DNA from: Chitinophagia bacterium
Lineage (GTDB): Bacteria > Bacteroidota > Bacteroidia > Chitinophagales > Chitinophagaceae
Reading direction: 5' to 3'
Length of the DNA stretch: 59,642 bases
Assembly (NCBI GenBank): GCA_021324175.1
Contig: JAJPJP010000377.1
Coordinates: forward strand, 1-59,642
Shown: positions 39,032 to 48,990 of the stretch, piece after piece
Layout: each line of letters opens with the position of its first letter
Position numbering within the stretch: position 1 is the stretch's first letter
Translations under genes and position numbers: made by a program
Notes under the pieces: model-generated
What the model was told of the DNA's origin: nothing
Seen by the model: only the letters and a program-made list of their open reading frames with translations
The model's database searches: none

Positions 39032-39829
39032 ATGAGCCCGCTACACACCGTCATATTGGCCATCGTGGAAGGACTAACTGAATTTCTTCCCATCTCGTCC
39101 ACGGGGCACCTGATCATAGCCAGTTCATTTATGGGGATCGAGAAAGACGAATTCACCAAGTTATTCGAAGTCGCCGTTCAGCTGGGCGCCATCCTGGCGG
39201 TCGTCGTTCTCTACTGGAAGAAATTCTTTGATCGTGGCAGAATAAGGTTTTATGTGAAACTGCTGGTTGGCGTCATTCCTGCGGTCGTCCTTGGACTGCT
39301 TTTTTCTAAAAAAATAGACGCTTTGCTGGAAAGTCCCCTGACCGTGGCGATCAGCATGCTGGTCGGAGGCATATTCCTGGTATTTATCGACAAATTGTTT
39401 ACAAGACCAACCATCATAGATGAATCAAAGATCAGCGCACGTCGATCATTTATCATCGGGATTTGGCAATGCCTTGCCATGATTCCGGGTGTGAGCCGCA
39501 GCGCCGCGTCCATCGTTGGGGGGATGCAACAAAAACTAAATCGCAAGGTAGCCGCCGAATTTTCTTTTTTTTTGGCGGTGCCCACCATGATCGCCGCGAC
39601 GGGTTACAAGCTGTTCAAGGCATATGAGCAGTCACCTGATATGCTCCGGAGCCACGCCAATATTTACGCATTGATTGTGGGTAACCTGATCGCATTCGTC
39701 GTGGCGATGATTGCCATCAGGTTCTTTATCGGGTTTCTTCAAAGGCATGGATTCAGGCTCTTCGGGATGTACCGGATTGTTGCAGGGATTCTGCTCCTTG
39801 TGCTCATATGGTCCGGTTATTTCGCCTGA
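39032..39829 (+). CDS. uppP: undecaprenyl-diphosphatase
   Basis: AIVEGLTEFLPISSTGHLIIA and MIPGVSRSAASIVGGM motifs. Start moved to MSPLHT. Confidence 0.95.
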   Translation: MSPLHTVILAIVEGLTEFLPISSTGHLIIASSFMGIEKDEFTKLFEVAVQLGAILAVVVLYWKKFFDRGRIRFYVKLLVGVIPAVVLGLLFSKKIDALLESPLTVAISMLVGGIFLVFIDKLFTRPTIIDESKISARRSFIIGIWQCLAMIPGVSRSAASIVGGMQQKLNRKVAAEFSFFLAVPTMIAATGYKLFKAYEQSPDMLRSHANIYALIVGNLIAFVVAMIAIRFFIGFLQRHGFRLFGMYRIVAGILLLVLIWSGYFA

Positions 39830-39863
39830 GCGGAACCGATGACAAAACGGACAATTTTTTCCA

Positions 39864-41147
39864 ATGACCCTGACTGCATCTAAGAGAGTAATCAACGGAT
39901 GGGCAATGTATGATTGGGCGAACAGTACCTATAGCCTGGTTATCGCCTCTACGATTTTTCCCGCGTATTATACATCCGTCGTACCCCGGCATGTTTCTTT
40001 GTTCGGCCGGATGGTTGACCGCGATGCGCTCGCGTCCTATGCTATCTCCTTTTCCTTTTTGCTGATTGCAATCCTTTCGCCGATACTTTCATCCATAGCG
40101 GACTATAAAGGCAACAAGAAAGCATTCATGCGCTTTTTCTGCTACCTGGGCAGCCTGGCCTGTATACTGATGGTTTTTTTTACCTCCTCCAGTATCGGCC
40201 TCGGGTTGACGCTGTCCATCGTCGCCGCCGTCGGTTATTGCGGCAGCATTGTTTTTTACAACGCCTACCTGCCCGAGATCGCTGCTGAAGAAGACCAGGA
40301 CAGGGTAAGCGCCAAAGGATACGCCCTCGGTTATATCGGAAGTGTCATCCTCATGGTCGGGTGCCTTGTCGCCATCATTCTGAACGATGAGCTGCAATTG
40401 GGCTGGGGTTCATGGCCGGCGCGACTTTCATTTGTTTCTGTAGGATTATGGTGGGCAGGCTTTGCGCAGGTGACATTTAATGTATTGCCCGCGTCGAAGT
40501 CATCCGAACAACACCCCGAACACAGCATATTGGTCAACGGTTTTTATGAACTGAAAAAAGTATGGAACCAGTTGAAGAACTATCCACTGTTAAAACGGTA
40601 CCTGCTGAGTTTCTTTTTTTATAACATGGGCGTTCAGACCGTGATGTACATGGCGACCTATTTTGCGGCGGATGAAATTAAAATGAAGTCGACCCAGCTC
40701 ATAGCCACGATACTGATTATTCAGTTGGTAGCCATCTTCGGTGCCTATTTGTTTTCCGTCCTGTCGAAGGCAACGAACAATATTTTCACCATAGCAGTCG
40801 CTATTTCGGGGTGGATATTTATCTGCATTTTTGCTTATTTCACCACCACGCCGATGCAATTTTACGCCCTTGCTTTTTGCGTCGGGCTGGTCATGGGCGG
40901 CATACAATCGATGTCAAGATCGACATATTCCAAACTGCTGCCGGAGACGACCGATACCGCGTCATACTTCAGCTTTTACGATGTTTGCGACAAAATAGGA
41001 ACGGTTCTTGGGACGCTCTCATTCGGGTTCGCGTCCGAAATCTCCCACGGCATGCGCAATTCCGTCCTGGCGCTGATGGCTTATTTTATCATTGGATTTG
41101 TACTGCTCATGTTTGTTAAAATGAAACACAAATTGGCTTTTGCATGA
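39864..41147 (+). CDS. MFS transporter (UMF1/Atg22-like)
   Basis: NGWAMYDWANSTYSLVIASTIFPAYY; 12-TM pattern; GGIQSMSRSTYSKLLPE. Confidence 0.9.
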   Translation: MTLTASKRVINGWAMYDWANSTYSLVIASTIFPAYYTSVVPRHVSLFGRMVDRDALASYAISFSFLLIAILSPILSSIADYKGNKKAFMRFFCYLGSLACILMVFFTSSSIGLGLTLSIVAAVGYCGSIVFYNAYLPEIAAEEDQDRVSAKGYALGYIGSVILMVGCLVAIILNDELQLGWGSWPARLSFVSVGLWWAGFAQVTFNVLPASKSSEQHPEHSILVNGFYELKKVWNQLKNYPLLKRYLLSFFFYNMGVQTVMYMATYFAADEIKMKSTQLIATILIIQLVAIFGAYLFSVLSKATNNIFTIAVAISGWIFICIFAYFTTTPMQFYALAFCVGLVMGGIQSMSRSTYSKLLPETTDTASYFSFYDVCDKIGTVLGTLSFGFASEISHGMRNSVLALMAYFIIGFVLLMFVKMKHKLAFA

Positions 41148-42046
41148 AGCTTCATACGATCAATACCGGTTTTTTTAAACTCGATGGCGGTGCGATGTTC
41201 GGCGTCGTTCCAAAGGTTATCTGGAACCAGCTGAATCCCGCCGACGAGAATAACCTCTGCAATTGGGCGATGCGCTGCCTCCTGATCGAGGAAGGCGATA
41301 AATTGATCCTGGTCGATAACGGTATCGGCAATAAACAGGACGCCAGGTTTTTCAGCCACTATTATCTCCACGGCGAAGAGTCCCTCGATTCTTCCCTGAA
41401 AAAAAATGGATTTTCGCGCGATGATGTTACCGATGTCGTTCTTACCCATCTGCATTTTGATCATTGCGGCGGTAGCGTTGTTCGTGAAGGTGACAAACTT
41501 GTCCCGGCATTCAAAAATGCCAGGTTCTGGTCTAACCAACGGCACTGGCAATGGGCCGTCCTGCCGAACGACCGTGAAAAAGCTTCGTTTTTGAAGGAGA
41601 ATATTCTCCCGATCAAAGAAGCGGGACAACTGGCATTTATCCGCCTTCCGGAAAAAAGGGATAATCGTTTTGCGGCGCAGGATGAGACTGGAGGGATCGA
41701 CAATATCCCGGTGTCGGATGGACCGTTGCCCTCACAACTTTCTTTCCGGTTTGTCGACGGGCACACGGCCGGCATGATGCTTCCGCAAATCAAGGCGGGC
41801 GAAAAAACAATCGTTTTTGTGGCCGACCTGATTCCTTCAGCAGCTCACGTTCCGCTTCCATACGTGATGGCCTATGACATGTTCCCGCTAACAACGCTTG
41901 AGGAAAAAAAATCATTCCTCAGTGAGGCAGCGTCTGGCGACTATATTCTTTACCTCGAACATGACCCAATTGATGAATGCTGCACGGTTAAAACAGGTGA
42001 AAGAGGTGTCAGGAAAGAAGAAACTTTTCGCTTGAGCGATATCTGA
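41144..42046 (+). CDS. MBL-fold metallohydrolase
   Basis: VVLTHLHFDHCGG; DGHTAGMMLP. ATGA overlap with the upstream MFS gene. Confidence 0.9.
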   Translation: MKLHTINTGFFKLDGGAMFGVVPKVIWNQLNPADENNLCNWAMRCLLIEEGDKLILVDNGIGNKQDARFFSHYYLHGEESLDSSLKKNGFSRDDVTDVVLTHLHFDHCGGSVVREGDKLVPAFKNARFWSNQRHWQWAVLPNDREKASFLKENILPIKEAGQLAFIRLPEKRDNRFAAQDETGGIDNIPVSDGPLPSQLSFRFVDGHTAGMMLPQIKAGEKTIVFVADLIPSAAHVPLPYVMAYDMFPLTTLEEKKSFLSEAASGDYILYLEHDPIDECCTVKTGERGVRKEETFRLSDI

Positions 42047-42099
42047 ATCATCGGCTTTTCGTATTTCAGATATCCTGCCCGTTGCTTCCGGGTAAAGGA

Positions 42100-42894
42100 C
42101 TAGAGATCGACAAGGGAGGTCAGGGGGTGGCGCCGGTTTTGAAAGTTGATCATATCAACGACGATGTCTCCGACAACGATTGGTGATTCTACCCGGACGG
42201 GTATGTGGTTAAGATCATCACTGACCCAGACTGTCATTTTCTCGCCGCCGCTGAATATGGTGCCCTGGATGAGTAGCGGTTTGAATTTTATCGTCCTGAA
42301 TTTTCCGTATTTGGTCCTGATCGTTTCCTTGCCGAGATACCGGATATAGAGATTATAGACCCTGTTATCCAGGAACATCGAAAAAGGAATCTTGTCCCCG
42401 GGCTTAAGATTGTTGAAGTCAACGTTTCGCGTATAGTACATCGTACTCATGACGTCCTGCACGCAGGCCGGAACCTTAAATACGCCCTGGTCGGTAAGGG
42501 CCGTATTGGTCAACTTGTTGAACGTTACGTTCTCATAAGTTTTGTGCCCGCCCTCATCCACATCCCTGACAAATTTATAGGGCTGCAGGGTCGAAGTATC
42601 AATATAGGATTCGTACTTATCGCGCACCCTGAAAAAATTATCATAAAAACTATAGGTCTTGCCATCTCCCTTAACATGATAAACAGGCTTGCCGTTCAGG
42701 TGGTCAAGAGCCGAACTAAACACCGCTTCGCCCGCGCCGACATAAACACCCGCCAGCTTGTAGTAGACTTTATAGGTGATGGATTCGCCAGCCTGGAATG
42801 CGAAATTGTGGGTGCCGCAGGATCCCGCTTCGGGGTCCACCTGCAGCGAAACGCCTGTGGTCAAAAGCGCAAACAGAGTAGTTGCTATTTTCAT
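42100..42894 (-). CDS. DUF3108-like exported protein
   Basis: Signal peptide; FQAGESITYKVYYKLAGVYVGAGEAVF; FRTIKFKPLLIQGTIFSGGEKMTVWVSDDLNHIPVRVES. Confidence 0.83.
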   Translation of the reverse strand: MKIATTLFALLTTGVSLQVDPEAGSCGTHNFAFQAGESITYKVYYKLAGVYVGAGEAVFSSALDHLNGKPVYHVKGDGKTYSFYDNFFRVRDKYESYIDTSTLQPYKFVRDVDEGGHKTYENVTFNKLTNTALTDQGVFKVPACVQDVMSTMYYTRNVDFNNLKPGDKIPFSMFLDNRVYNLYIRYLGKETIRTKYGKFRTIKFKPLLIQGTIFSGGEKMTVWVSDDLNHIPVRVESPIVVGDIVVDMINFQNRRHPLTSLVDL

Positions 42895-42928
42895 GGTCCT
42901 TATTCAGTTATAACGGTAAAACAATCCG

Positions 42929-43942
42929 TTAATTACTGATTTTAAATAATTTAATCCCCAAAATTAACAAACTCCCGGCCAATGCCGGTATAATTAGATT
43001 AACAACCCAAATGCCAAATGATGCGGCAAATATTCCAACAGTCCCCGCGCCGAATAGTTCAAGCACCTGGATCGATGCTTCCCAGCGGACTCCCAGTTCG
43101 CTCAAAAAGGTAAAACTGGGGATAATCGCAATGACCAGGAAAACAACGCCCATTCCCGCCAAAGTCTCTGTCAAAGTCAGGGAAACGCCGCAAACCGAAA
43201 ACATGATTTGGTACTGAACGATAAATACAATATATCTAATTAACGAATATGACAGAATCCGCGCAAGAAAAGTTGCGTTAAAATCTTCCAAATCTTTGAC
43301 CCAAAGCGTGAATTTTGAATTTGGCCAATTCCTGGTCAACAACTTGGTTAAAATGGATATCCGGAAATACAAAACGGATAAAATGAGCAGGCAAACGAAG
43401 CTACCCAGGAAAAAAATGTCAAGCCACCAATTGAAAAGGCTCCAGTTCAGCACCAGGTCATAGTGGCTTCGAAGGCGGAGATATAACAACCCGGCGCAGC
43501 CTGTGGCCAGCGTGACCACCATTTGGGCAAAACTGCCGAGCATGGTCAGCGATACCGACCGGGGTCTATTTTCAGCGCGCAGATAAAGCATGCGTCCAAA
43601 ATATTCCCCTGTGCGGTTTGGCGTAAAGGATGCCAATGTCACACCAGTCAATGTACCCATCAGCGATTGCCAAAGCGACAGTTCCTGCACCGGCCTGATC
43701 AACAGCTGCCATTTCCTGGCCTCCAGGCCCCAATTCAGGACCATCAATAAAATGACCAGCCAAATTTTCCATTGATCGCCGCCTACAATCGCCTGGTGAA
43801 GTATCCGCACTGACCGCTGCCATCCATGTTGTGCCTGCATCTGCCTGTAAACGGTGAAGGCGAGCAGAAGAAATACGACCGGCCCCAGGACATAGTTGAT
43901 TATTAATTTGATATTTTTGTTTAGCAGCACCACGGCTGCCAA
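42929..43942 (-). CDS. lysylphosphatidylglycerol synthase TM-region / flippase-like membrane protein
   Basis: Multi-TM; TPNRTGEYFGRMLYL; GMGVVFLVIAIIPSFTFLSELGVRW. Confidence 0.75.
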   Translation of the reverse strand: MAAVVLLNKNIKLIINYVLGPVVFLLLAFTVYRQMQAQHGWQRSVRILHQAIVGGDQWKIWLVILLMVLNWGLEARKWQLLIRPVQELSLWQSLMGTLTGVTLASFTPNRTGEYFGRMLYLRAENRPRSVSLTMLGSFAQMVVTLATGCAGLLYLRLRSHYDLVLNWSLFNWWLDIFFLGSFVCLLILSVLYFRISILTKLLTRNWPNSKFTLWVKDLEDFNATFLARILSYSLIRYIVFIVQYQIMFSVCGVSLTLTETLAGMGVVFLVIAIIPSFTFLSELGVRWEASIQVLELFGAGTVGIFAASFGIWVVNLIIPALAGSLLILGIKLFKISN

Positions 43943-43956
43943 AAATAAATCTCCTG

Positions 43957-44535
43957 GTGCAAACAGGCTCCAAAATAATTTTAGGGATTGACCCCGGAAC
44001 CCTCATGATGGGCTTTGGCATTGTCAGGATCAAAAACAGCCAATTGTCCATGCTGGAAATGGGCGTGCTAAAGCTCTCTTCCAGAAAAAACCCCCACGAA
44101 CGCCTGCAAATGATTCACCACCGCGTCATGGAACTGATCGATGCATTTCAACCGACGGAGTTTGCCATCGAAGCGCCATTTTTCGGAAAAAATGTCCAAA
44201 GCATGCTCAAACTTGGGAGAGCCCAGGGGGTCGCCATTGCTGCTGCTATCCAGACGGGCCTTCAGGTTACCGAATATTCTCCACGGAAGATAAAACAGTC
44301 CATCACGGGCAACGGGAATGCGGATAAAAACCAGGTTTGGAAAATGCTCCAGCACCTCCTGTCGCTAAAAGAAGAAATTTTTCACTACGACGCTTCTGAC
44401 GCGCTTGCGGTAGCCGTTTGTCATCATTTCCAAAATGGCAAGGGAAAAAATGGTTCAACGAAAACATCATCGAAGACCGTAAGCGGGTGGAACGATTTTA
44501 TCCAAAAAAACCCGCATCGCATCGGAGGGAAATAG
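43957..44535 (+). CDS. ruvC: Holliday junction endodeoxyribonuclease RuvC
   Basis: ILGIDPGTLMMGFGIV, AIEAPFFGKNVQSMLKLGRAQGV, YDASDALAVAVCHH; GTG start. Confidence 0.94.
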   Translation: MQTGSKIILGIDPGTLMMGFGIVRIKNSQLSMLEMGVLKLSSRKNPHERLQMIHHRVMELIDAFQPTEFAIEAPFFGKNVQSMLKLGRAQGVAIAAAIQTGLQVTEYSPRKIKQSITGNGNADKNQVWKMLQHLLSLKEEIFHYDASDALAVAVCHHFQNGKGKNGSTKTSSKTVSGWNDFIQKNPHRIGGK

Positions 44536-44544
44536 AGGCCTTCT

Positions 44545-45288
44545 CTAGCCCGAGATCACCGTTTGCAGAACCGGGAGGGATTTCAAGGTCCCGAAGTCCG
44601 GGACATGCAGTGCATAATAATTTTGAAAGGTGCCGATCAGCACCCGTCTTGTATCCCTGTTCATTTTCAGGCCGCCCAGTTCATCGGCGGAAGTTATTTT
44701 AAGCACTTTGGAAAATAACTCGCTGAAAGGCTCGCCGATAAAATACAGGTGGCCGGGGCGTGATTGCACAAACCTCCCTTCCTGCAGATCAAGGAAACGG
44801 TTGTCTTCAGCGTAATTGTCCTGGATGCGAATGCCCAGGAAAGCAGCTAAATTGGCCGCAAAAAACAACGGGTAATTGGCCATCTCCTGGTCAGAGCTTG
44901 CGTCCAGGCGAATCAGGGCACTCTCGACAAACTGGAACAGTTCTTCATTCTGTTCGGGCTGTTTCAGGCATTTTGCAAGCAGTTCGACGATGAACATGGC
45001 TACGGCATTTTTCGCGACATTAAAAAAAACATGGTCGTACATGTACGACCAGCCGCTTTCCCTGATGCGTTGAAGGTTTTTCAACTCGTTATGGTAAACC
45101 GAAAGCTGGAGGATGGCGCCAGGCTGAAAAAGATTGGATTTGTTCTGAATCTTTGGTGAGCTGGTTCTCACACCGTTGATCAGGTAAGACTGCATGCCAA
45201 AAGCCTCGGTCAATATAGAAACGATCACGCTGGTTTCGCCGAATTTGACCGTGCGCAGCACTATCCCTTTGGTTTTGAAAATACTCAA
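44545..45288 (-). CDS. recO: DNA repair protein RecO
   Basis: FKTKGIVLRTVKFGETSVIVSILTEAFGMQSYLINGVRTS. Start uncertain: the ORF extends to 45435; TTG at 45288 fits the usual N terminus. Confidence 0.88.
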   Translation of the reverse strand: MSIFKTKGIVLRTVKFGETSVIVSILTEAFGMQSYLINGVRTSSPKIQNKSNLFQPGAILQLSVYHNELKNLQRIRESGWSYMYDHVFFNVAKNAVAMFIVELLAKCLKQPEQNEELFQFVESALIRLDASSDQEMANYPLFFAANLAAFLGIRIQDNYAEDNRFLDLQEGRFVQSRPGHLYFIGEPFSELFSKVLKITSADELGGLKMNRDTRRVLIGTFQNYYALHVPDFGTLKSLPVLQTVISG

Positions 45289-45422
45289 TCGGTAAACGCC
45301 CGGGAAAAGTCGAGCGGTCAATTCCAAAGGTAGTGTCAATTCGGTTCGCTTCTGATGGAAAACCGGGCGAAATTGAGTTTCTTTGCAGCGTATCATCCTG
45401 TTCAAATAACTGACGACTAAAT

Positions 45423-47766
45423 ATGTGGGAATCAATAGCCCGTTTCGTTCTGAAGAATAGATGGGTGTTATTAGTGGTCTTGCTTGTCGCCTCTTCGTTT
45501 ATGGCCTACCGTGCGTCGCAGGAAAAAATAGGATATGAATTTGCCCGCGCCATTCCCGTCGATAATCCAAAATATATTGAATACCAAAATTTCAAAAATA
45601 AATTTGGTGACGACGGAAACACGCTGCTCATCGCCATACAGACTGACAGCCTTTTTTTAGAGAGCGTTTACAATGATTATGTTGATTTGAATAACAGGCT
45701 AAAAAAAAGCGAAGGGGTTGAAATGGCGCTCGGTGTTCCTTCGCTGGTGAATTTCGAAAAGGTCGAAAAACCCGATAGTTCGGAAACACTCAAGCCGGTT
45801 AATATTTTTCCTCCGGGTCATTTGACGCAACGACAGATCGACAGCTCCAGGAAAATATTTTTTTCGCTTCCATTCTACCGCGGCCTTGTATATAACCCGG
45901 AAACAAATACCTACCTCATTGCTCTTTTTGTGAACCGGCAGTTGTTTAACTCCTCGCGTCGAACCGAAGCGGTTGCGGCAATTGTCGCGGCAGGTGATGC
46001 GTTCGGGGCAAAAGATCATATTGAAATGCATTACAGCGGTCTGCCGTTCATACGAACAAGCATGAGCGATATGATCAAAAAGGAAATGAAGGTTTTTCTT
46101 ATCGGGTCGCTCATCTTGTCCGCAATCATCCTGATGGTTTTCTTTAGAAGCCTTGGCACCACGGTGATGTCGCTGCTCGTCGTCATCATGGGCGTGCTCT
46201 GGGGGCTTGGCACCATGAACTTGCTCGGATATAATATTTCGCTGCTCAATGCCCTCCTGCCATCACTGGTGGTGGTCATCGGCATACCCAACTGCATCTA
46301 TTTTCTCAATAAATACCATACTACTTACCGCGAAACAAGAAACCGGGAAACGGCGCTATATGAGATGATCCGAAAGATGGGAATTGTCACCCTGTTCTGC
46401 AATATCAGCGCGGCGATCGGTTTTGGCGTGTTTGCCTTGACGAGAAGTCCTGTGCTCAAAGAGTTCGGTGTCGTGGCCGGGATCAACATCATGTTGCTTT
46501 TTTTGATTTCCTTCGTCTTCATCCCCGCAGTGCTAAGCCTCCTGCCCGAGCCAAAGCCCAGGCACATGGTTTACCTGGATAACCGCTGGCTGCTGGCGAT
46601 ACTTGACAGGATCGAGATTTGGTCGTTGAACAACCGCAAGATCGTGTATGGGCTTACCGTCTTGGTTGTCATCGGGGCAGTTATTGGCATATTCCGTCTT
46701 CGCTCCGAGGGATTTATCGTCGATGATCTGCCCAGGACGGATAAGATTTATACGGACCTCAAATTTTTTGAGAAAAACTTTAAGGGCGTCATGCCGCTCG
46801 AAATTGTCATTGACACGAAAAGAAAAAACGGTCTGAGAAGCAATTACCTGCAGACACTTCAGGCGATCGACTCACTGTCGCAATACATTGCGGCAAATCC
46901 CAATATGGCAAAGCCCCTGTCAATTGTCGAAGGACTGAAATTTGCCAGGCAGGCATATTACGAAGGCGACAGTTCAAGCTATGCGCTGCCAAACCAGTTT
47001 GACGCAAGCGTTATCGCACCCCTCCTCAGTTTTAAGAAAGACAGTTCGAAATCGACCAAGAACAATTTGACCCAGCTGTTGAGATCTTTTATTGACAGAA
47101 CAGGAGGAGACCCGCATGAGTGTCAATATCGCCGATATCGGCAGCAGGCGGCTCCCAGGCCTGCTTCGCATTGTGCAGGAAAGATCTGACCAATTGTTTG
47201 ATTCAGCCAAATACCGCGTGCAACTGACCGGCGGGAGTGTAACTTTTATCGAACAGAGCCGGTTTATTATTAACGGACTGCGCTCGAGTATACTTTGGGC
47301 ATTTGTGCTCATTGCTATTTGCATGCTTTACCTTTTCAAATCCTTTAAGATCCTCCTGTGTTCCCTGATACCCAACACGATTCCACTCATCATTACCGCG
47401 GGAGTCATGGGCTGGAAGGGCATTGCATTAAAACCATCGACCGTACTTATTTTCAGTATCGCGTTGGGGATCGCCATTGATATTACCATCAGGTTCCTGG
47501 TAAATTACAAACAGGAACTCGATTACAAAGAAGGGGATGAACAAAAAACGGTGGTGAGTACGATTCACACGACGGGAATCAGCATCATTTACACTTCACT
47601 CGTTCTGATCGCGGGCTTTATCATTTTTTGCTTCAGCAATTTCGGGGGAACGCAATCGCTGGGATGGCTCACTTCGCTGACACTCGTCCTGGCAACGCTG
47701 ACAAACCTCATATTCCTGCCGGCCCTGCTTATTTCGCTGTCGCGCAGGCGAAAGCGCGCTGATTAG
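45423..47766 (+). pseudogene. RND-superfamily exporter (MMPL-like), reading frame interrupted by a frameshift near 47095-47115
   Basis: ORF 45423-47189 and overlapping ORF 47092-47766 (different frame) encode the N- and C-terminal parts of one RND exporter. Frame 1 degenerates after LLRSFIDRTGG; the other frame continues with EETRMSVNIADIGS. Confidence 0.75.
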
Positions 47767-47777
47767 GTTGCTGCGCG

Positions 47778-48965
47778 TCAATGGAGTACTTCCTTCAGTT
47801 TATTTTCGAGCGCTTCACCGCGCAAATCCTGCGCAATGATCTTGCCTTGCGGATCGATGAGGACGTTAAAAGGTATTCCACCAAACTTAAAAACCTCAAC
47901 GGCCTTACTGTTCCAGAATTTCAGATCGCTCACTTGTGTCCAGGCGAGTTTATCGGCAATGATCGCCTGCTGCCAGGGATCTTTTTCCTTGTCCAGTGAA
48001 ATGCCGAGGATTGTAAAGTTCTTGTCCTTGAACTCGTCATAGGCTTTGACGACATTGGGGTTTTCCATCCTGCAGGGGCTGCACCAGCTTGCCCAGATAT
48101 CGACCAGGAGGAATTTCCCTTTGAAGGAAGCCAGGGACACCGGGTTTCCGTTACCGTCGGGCAATGAGAGATCGGGCGCCGGCTTATCTACCCATGAATT
48201 ATTTTGTTGTTGCATCTGCGCCAGCTGCGCCTGTTGCGCGTCATAGTTTTTCTTCATTTCTGCCAAAATTTTATTCCCCGGGTAACGCTTGATCAGGTTG
48301 CCCATTTCCTTCTCAAAATCTTCCTGCGACAAGCTGCGCGAAGACCAGCCGAGGGCAAGTGTGCTCAGCGTAGGGTTGGTTGATGATTCTATAAAATGCT
48401 TGAGATAACTGTTCAGGTCATCGAGCGCATTGTTTTTTTCCGTTGTTGCCCCGAGCAGGACGCTGTCCGGCGAGCCGATTCGCTTGAGGCTGTCCAGTTG
48501 CGAAAGGTATTTATCAACCAGGAAACTCTTTTTGCCTAAAGCGTCGATAAAGCCTTTCAACTGGACGCTCGCCTCGGAACCGCTCACTTTATAAAAATCA
48601 TCTCTTTTAGCAAGATCGACATCCACGTTGATATCCTGTTCATCGGCGATGATCGGTACGGCAAGGATATTGTTGCTCATGTCTCCAAATACCAATTCAA
48701 AAATTTCTTCTTCGCCGCCCTTTGCGATAGCATTCAAACTAAATGATCCGCTATTCCCGGTGATTTTTGCGGAGTCGAGCGCCACGGGCGCCTGGTCCTT
48801 TCCTCCCGAAACTTCCTGAAGGTAGACCCTCCCCCCGGTACTCGGAAAGAGCGTTCCCGCATGGGCATATGTACCGCTGATATGTATCGCCGACTTCGAT
48901 CGGTGCACGCATGCAAGGCCAAAAATCGAGATCGCCGCTGCAAGGAGAATAAGTTTTCTGTTCAT
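47778..48965 (-). CDS. TlpA/thioredoxin-like thiol-disulfide oxidoreductase with DUF4369-like N terminus
   Basis: FLLVDIWASWCSPCRMENPNVVKAYDEFKDKNFTILGISLD; signal/lipoprotein N terminus. Confidence 0.92.
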   Translation of the reverse strand: MNRKLILLAAAISIFGLACVHRSKSAIHISGTYAHAGTLFPSTGGRVYLQEVSGGKDQAPVALDSAKITGNSGSFSLNAIAKGGEEEIFELVFGDMSNNILAVPIIADEQDINVDVDLAKRDDFYKVSGSEASVQLKGFIDALGKKSFLVDKYLSQLDSLKRIGSPDSVLLGATTEKNNALDDLNSYLKHFIESSTNPTLSTLALGWSSRSLSQEDFEKEMGNLIKRYPGNKILAEMKKNYDAQQAQLAQMQQQNNSWVDKPAPDLSLPDGNGNPVSLASFKGKFLLVDIWASWCSPCRMENPNVVKAYDEFKDKNFTILGISLDKEKDPWQQAIIADKLAWTQVSDLKFWNSKAVEVFKFGGIPFNVLIDPQGKIIAQDLRGEALENKLKEVLH

Positions 48966-48990
48966 TTCTGTATTTTAATCGCTGTTGATC

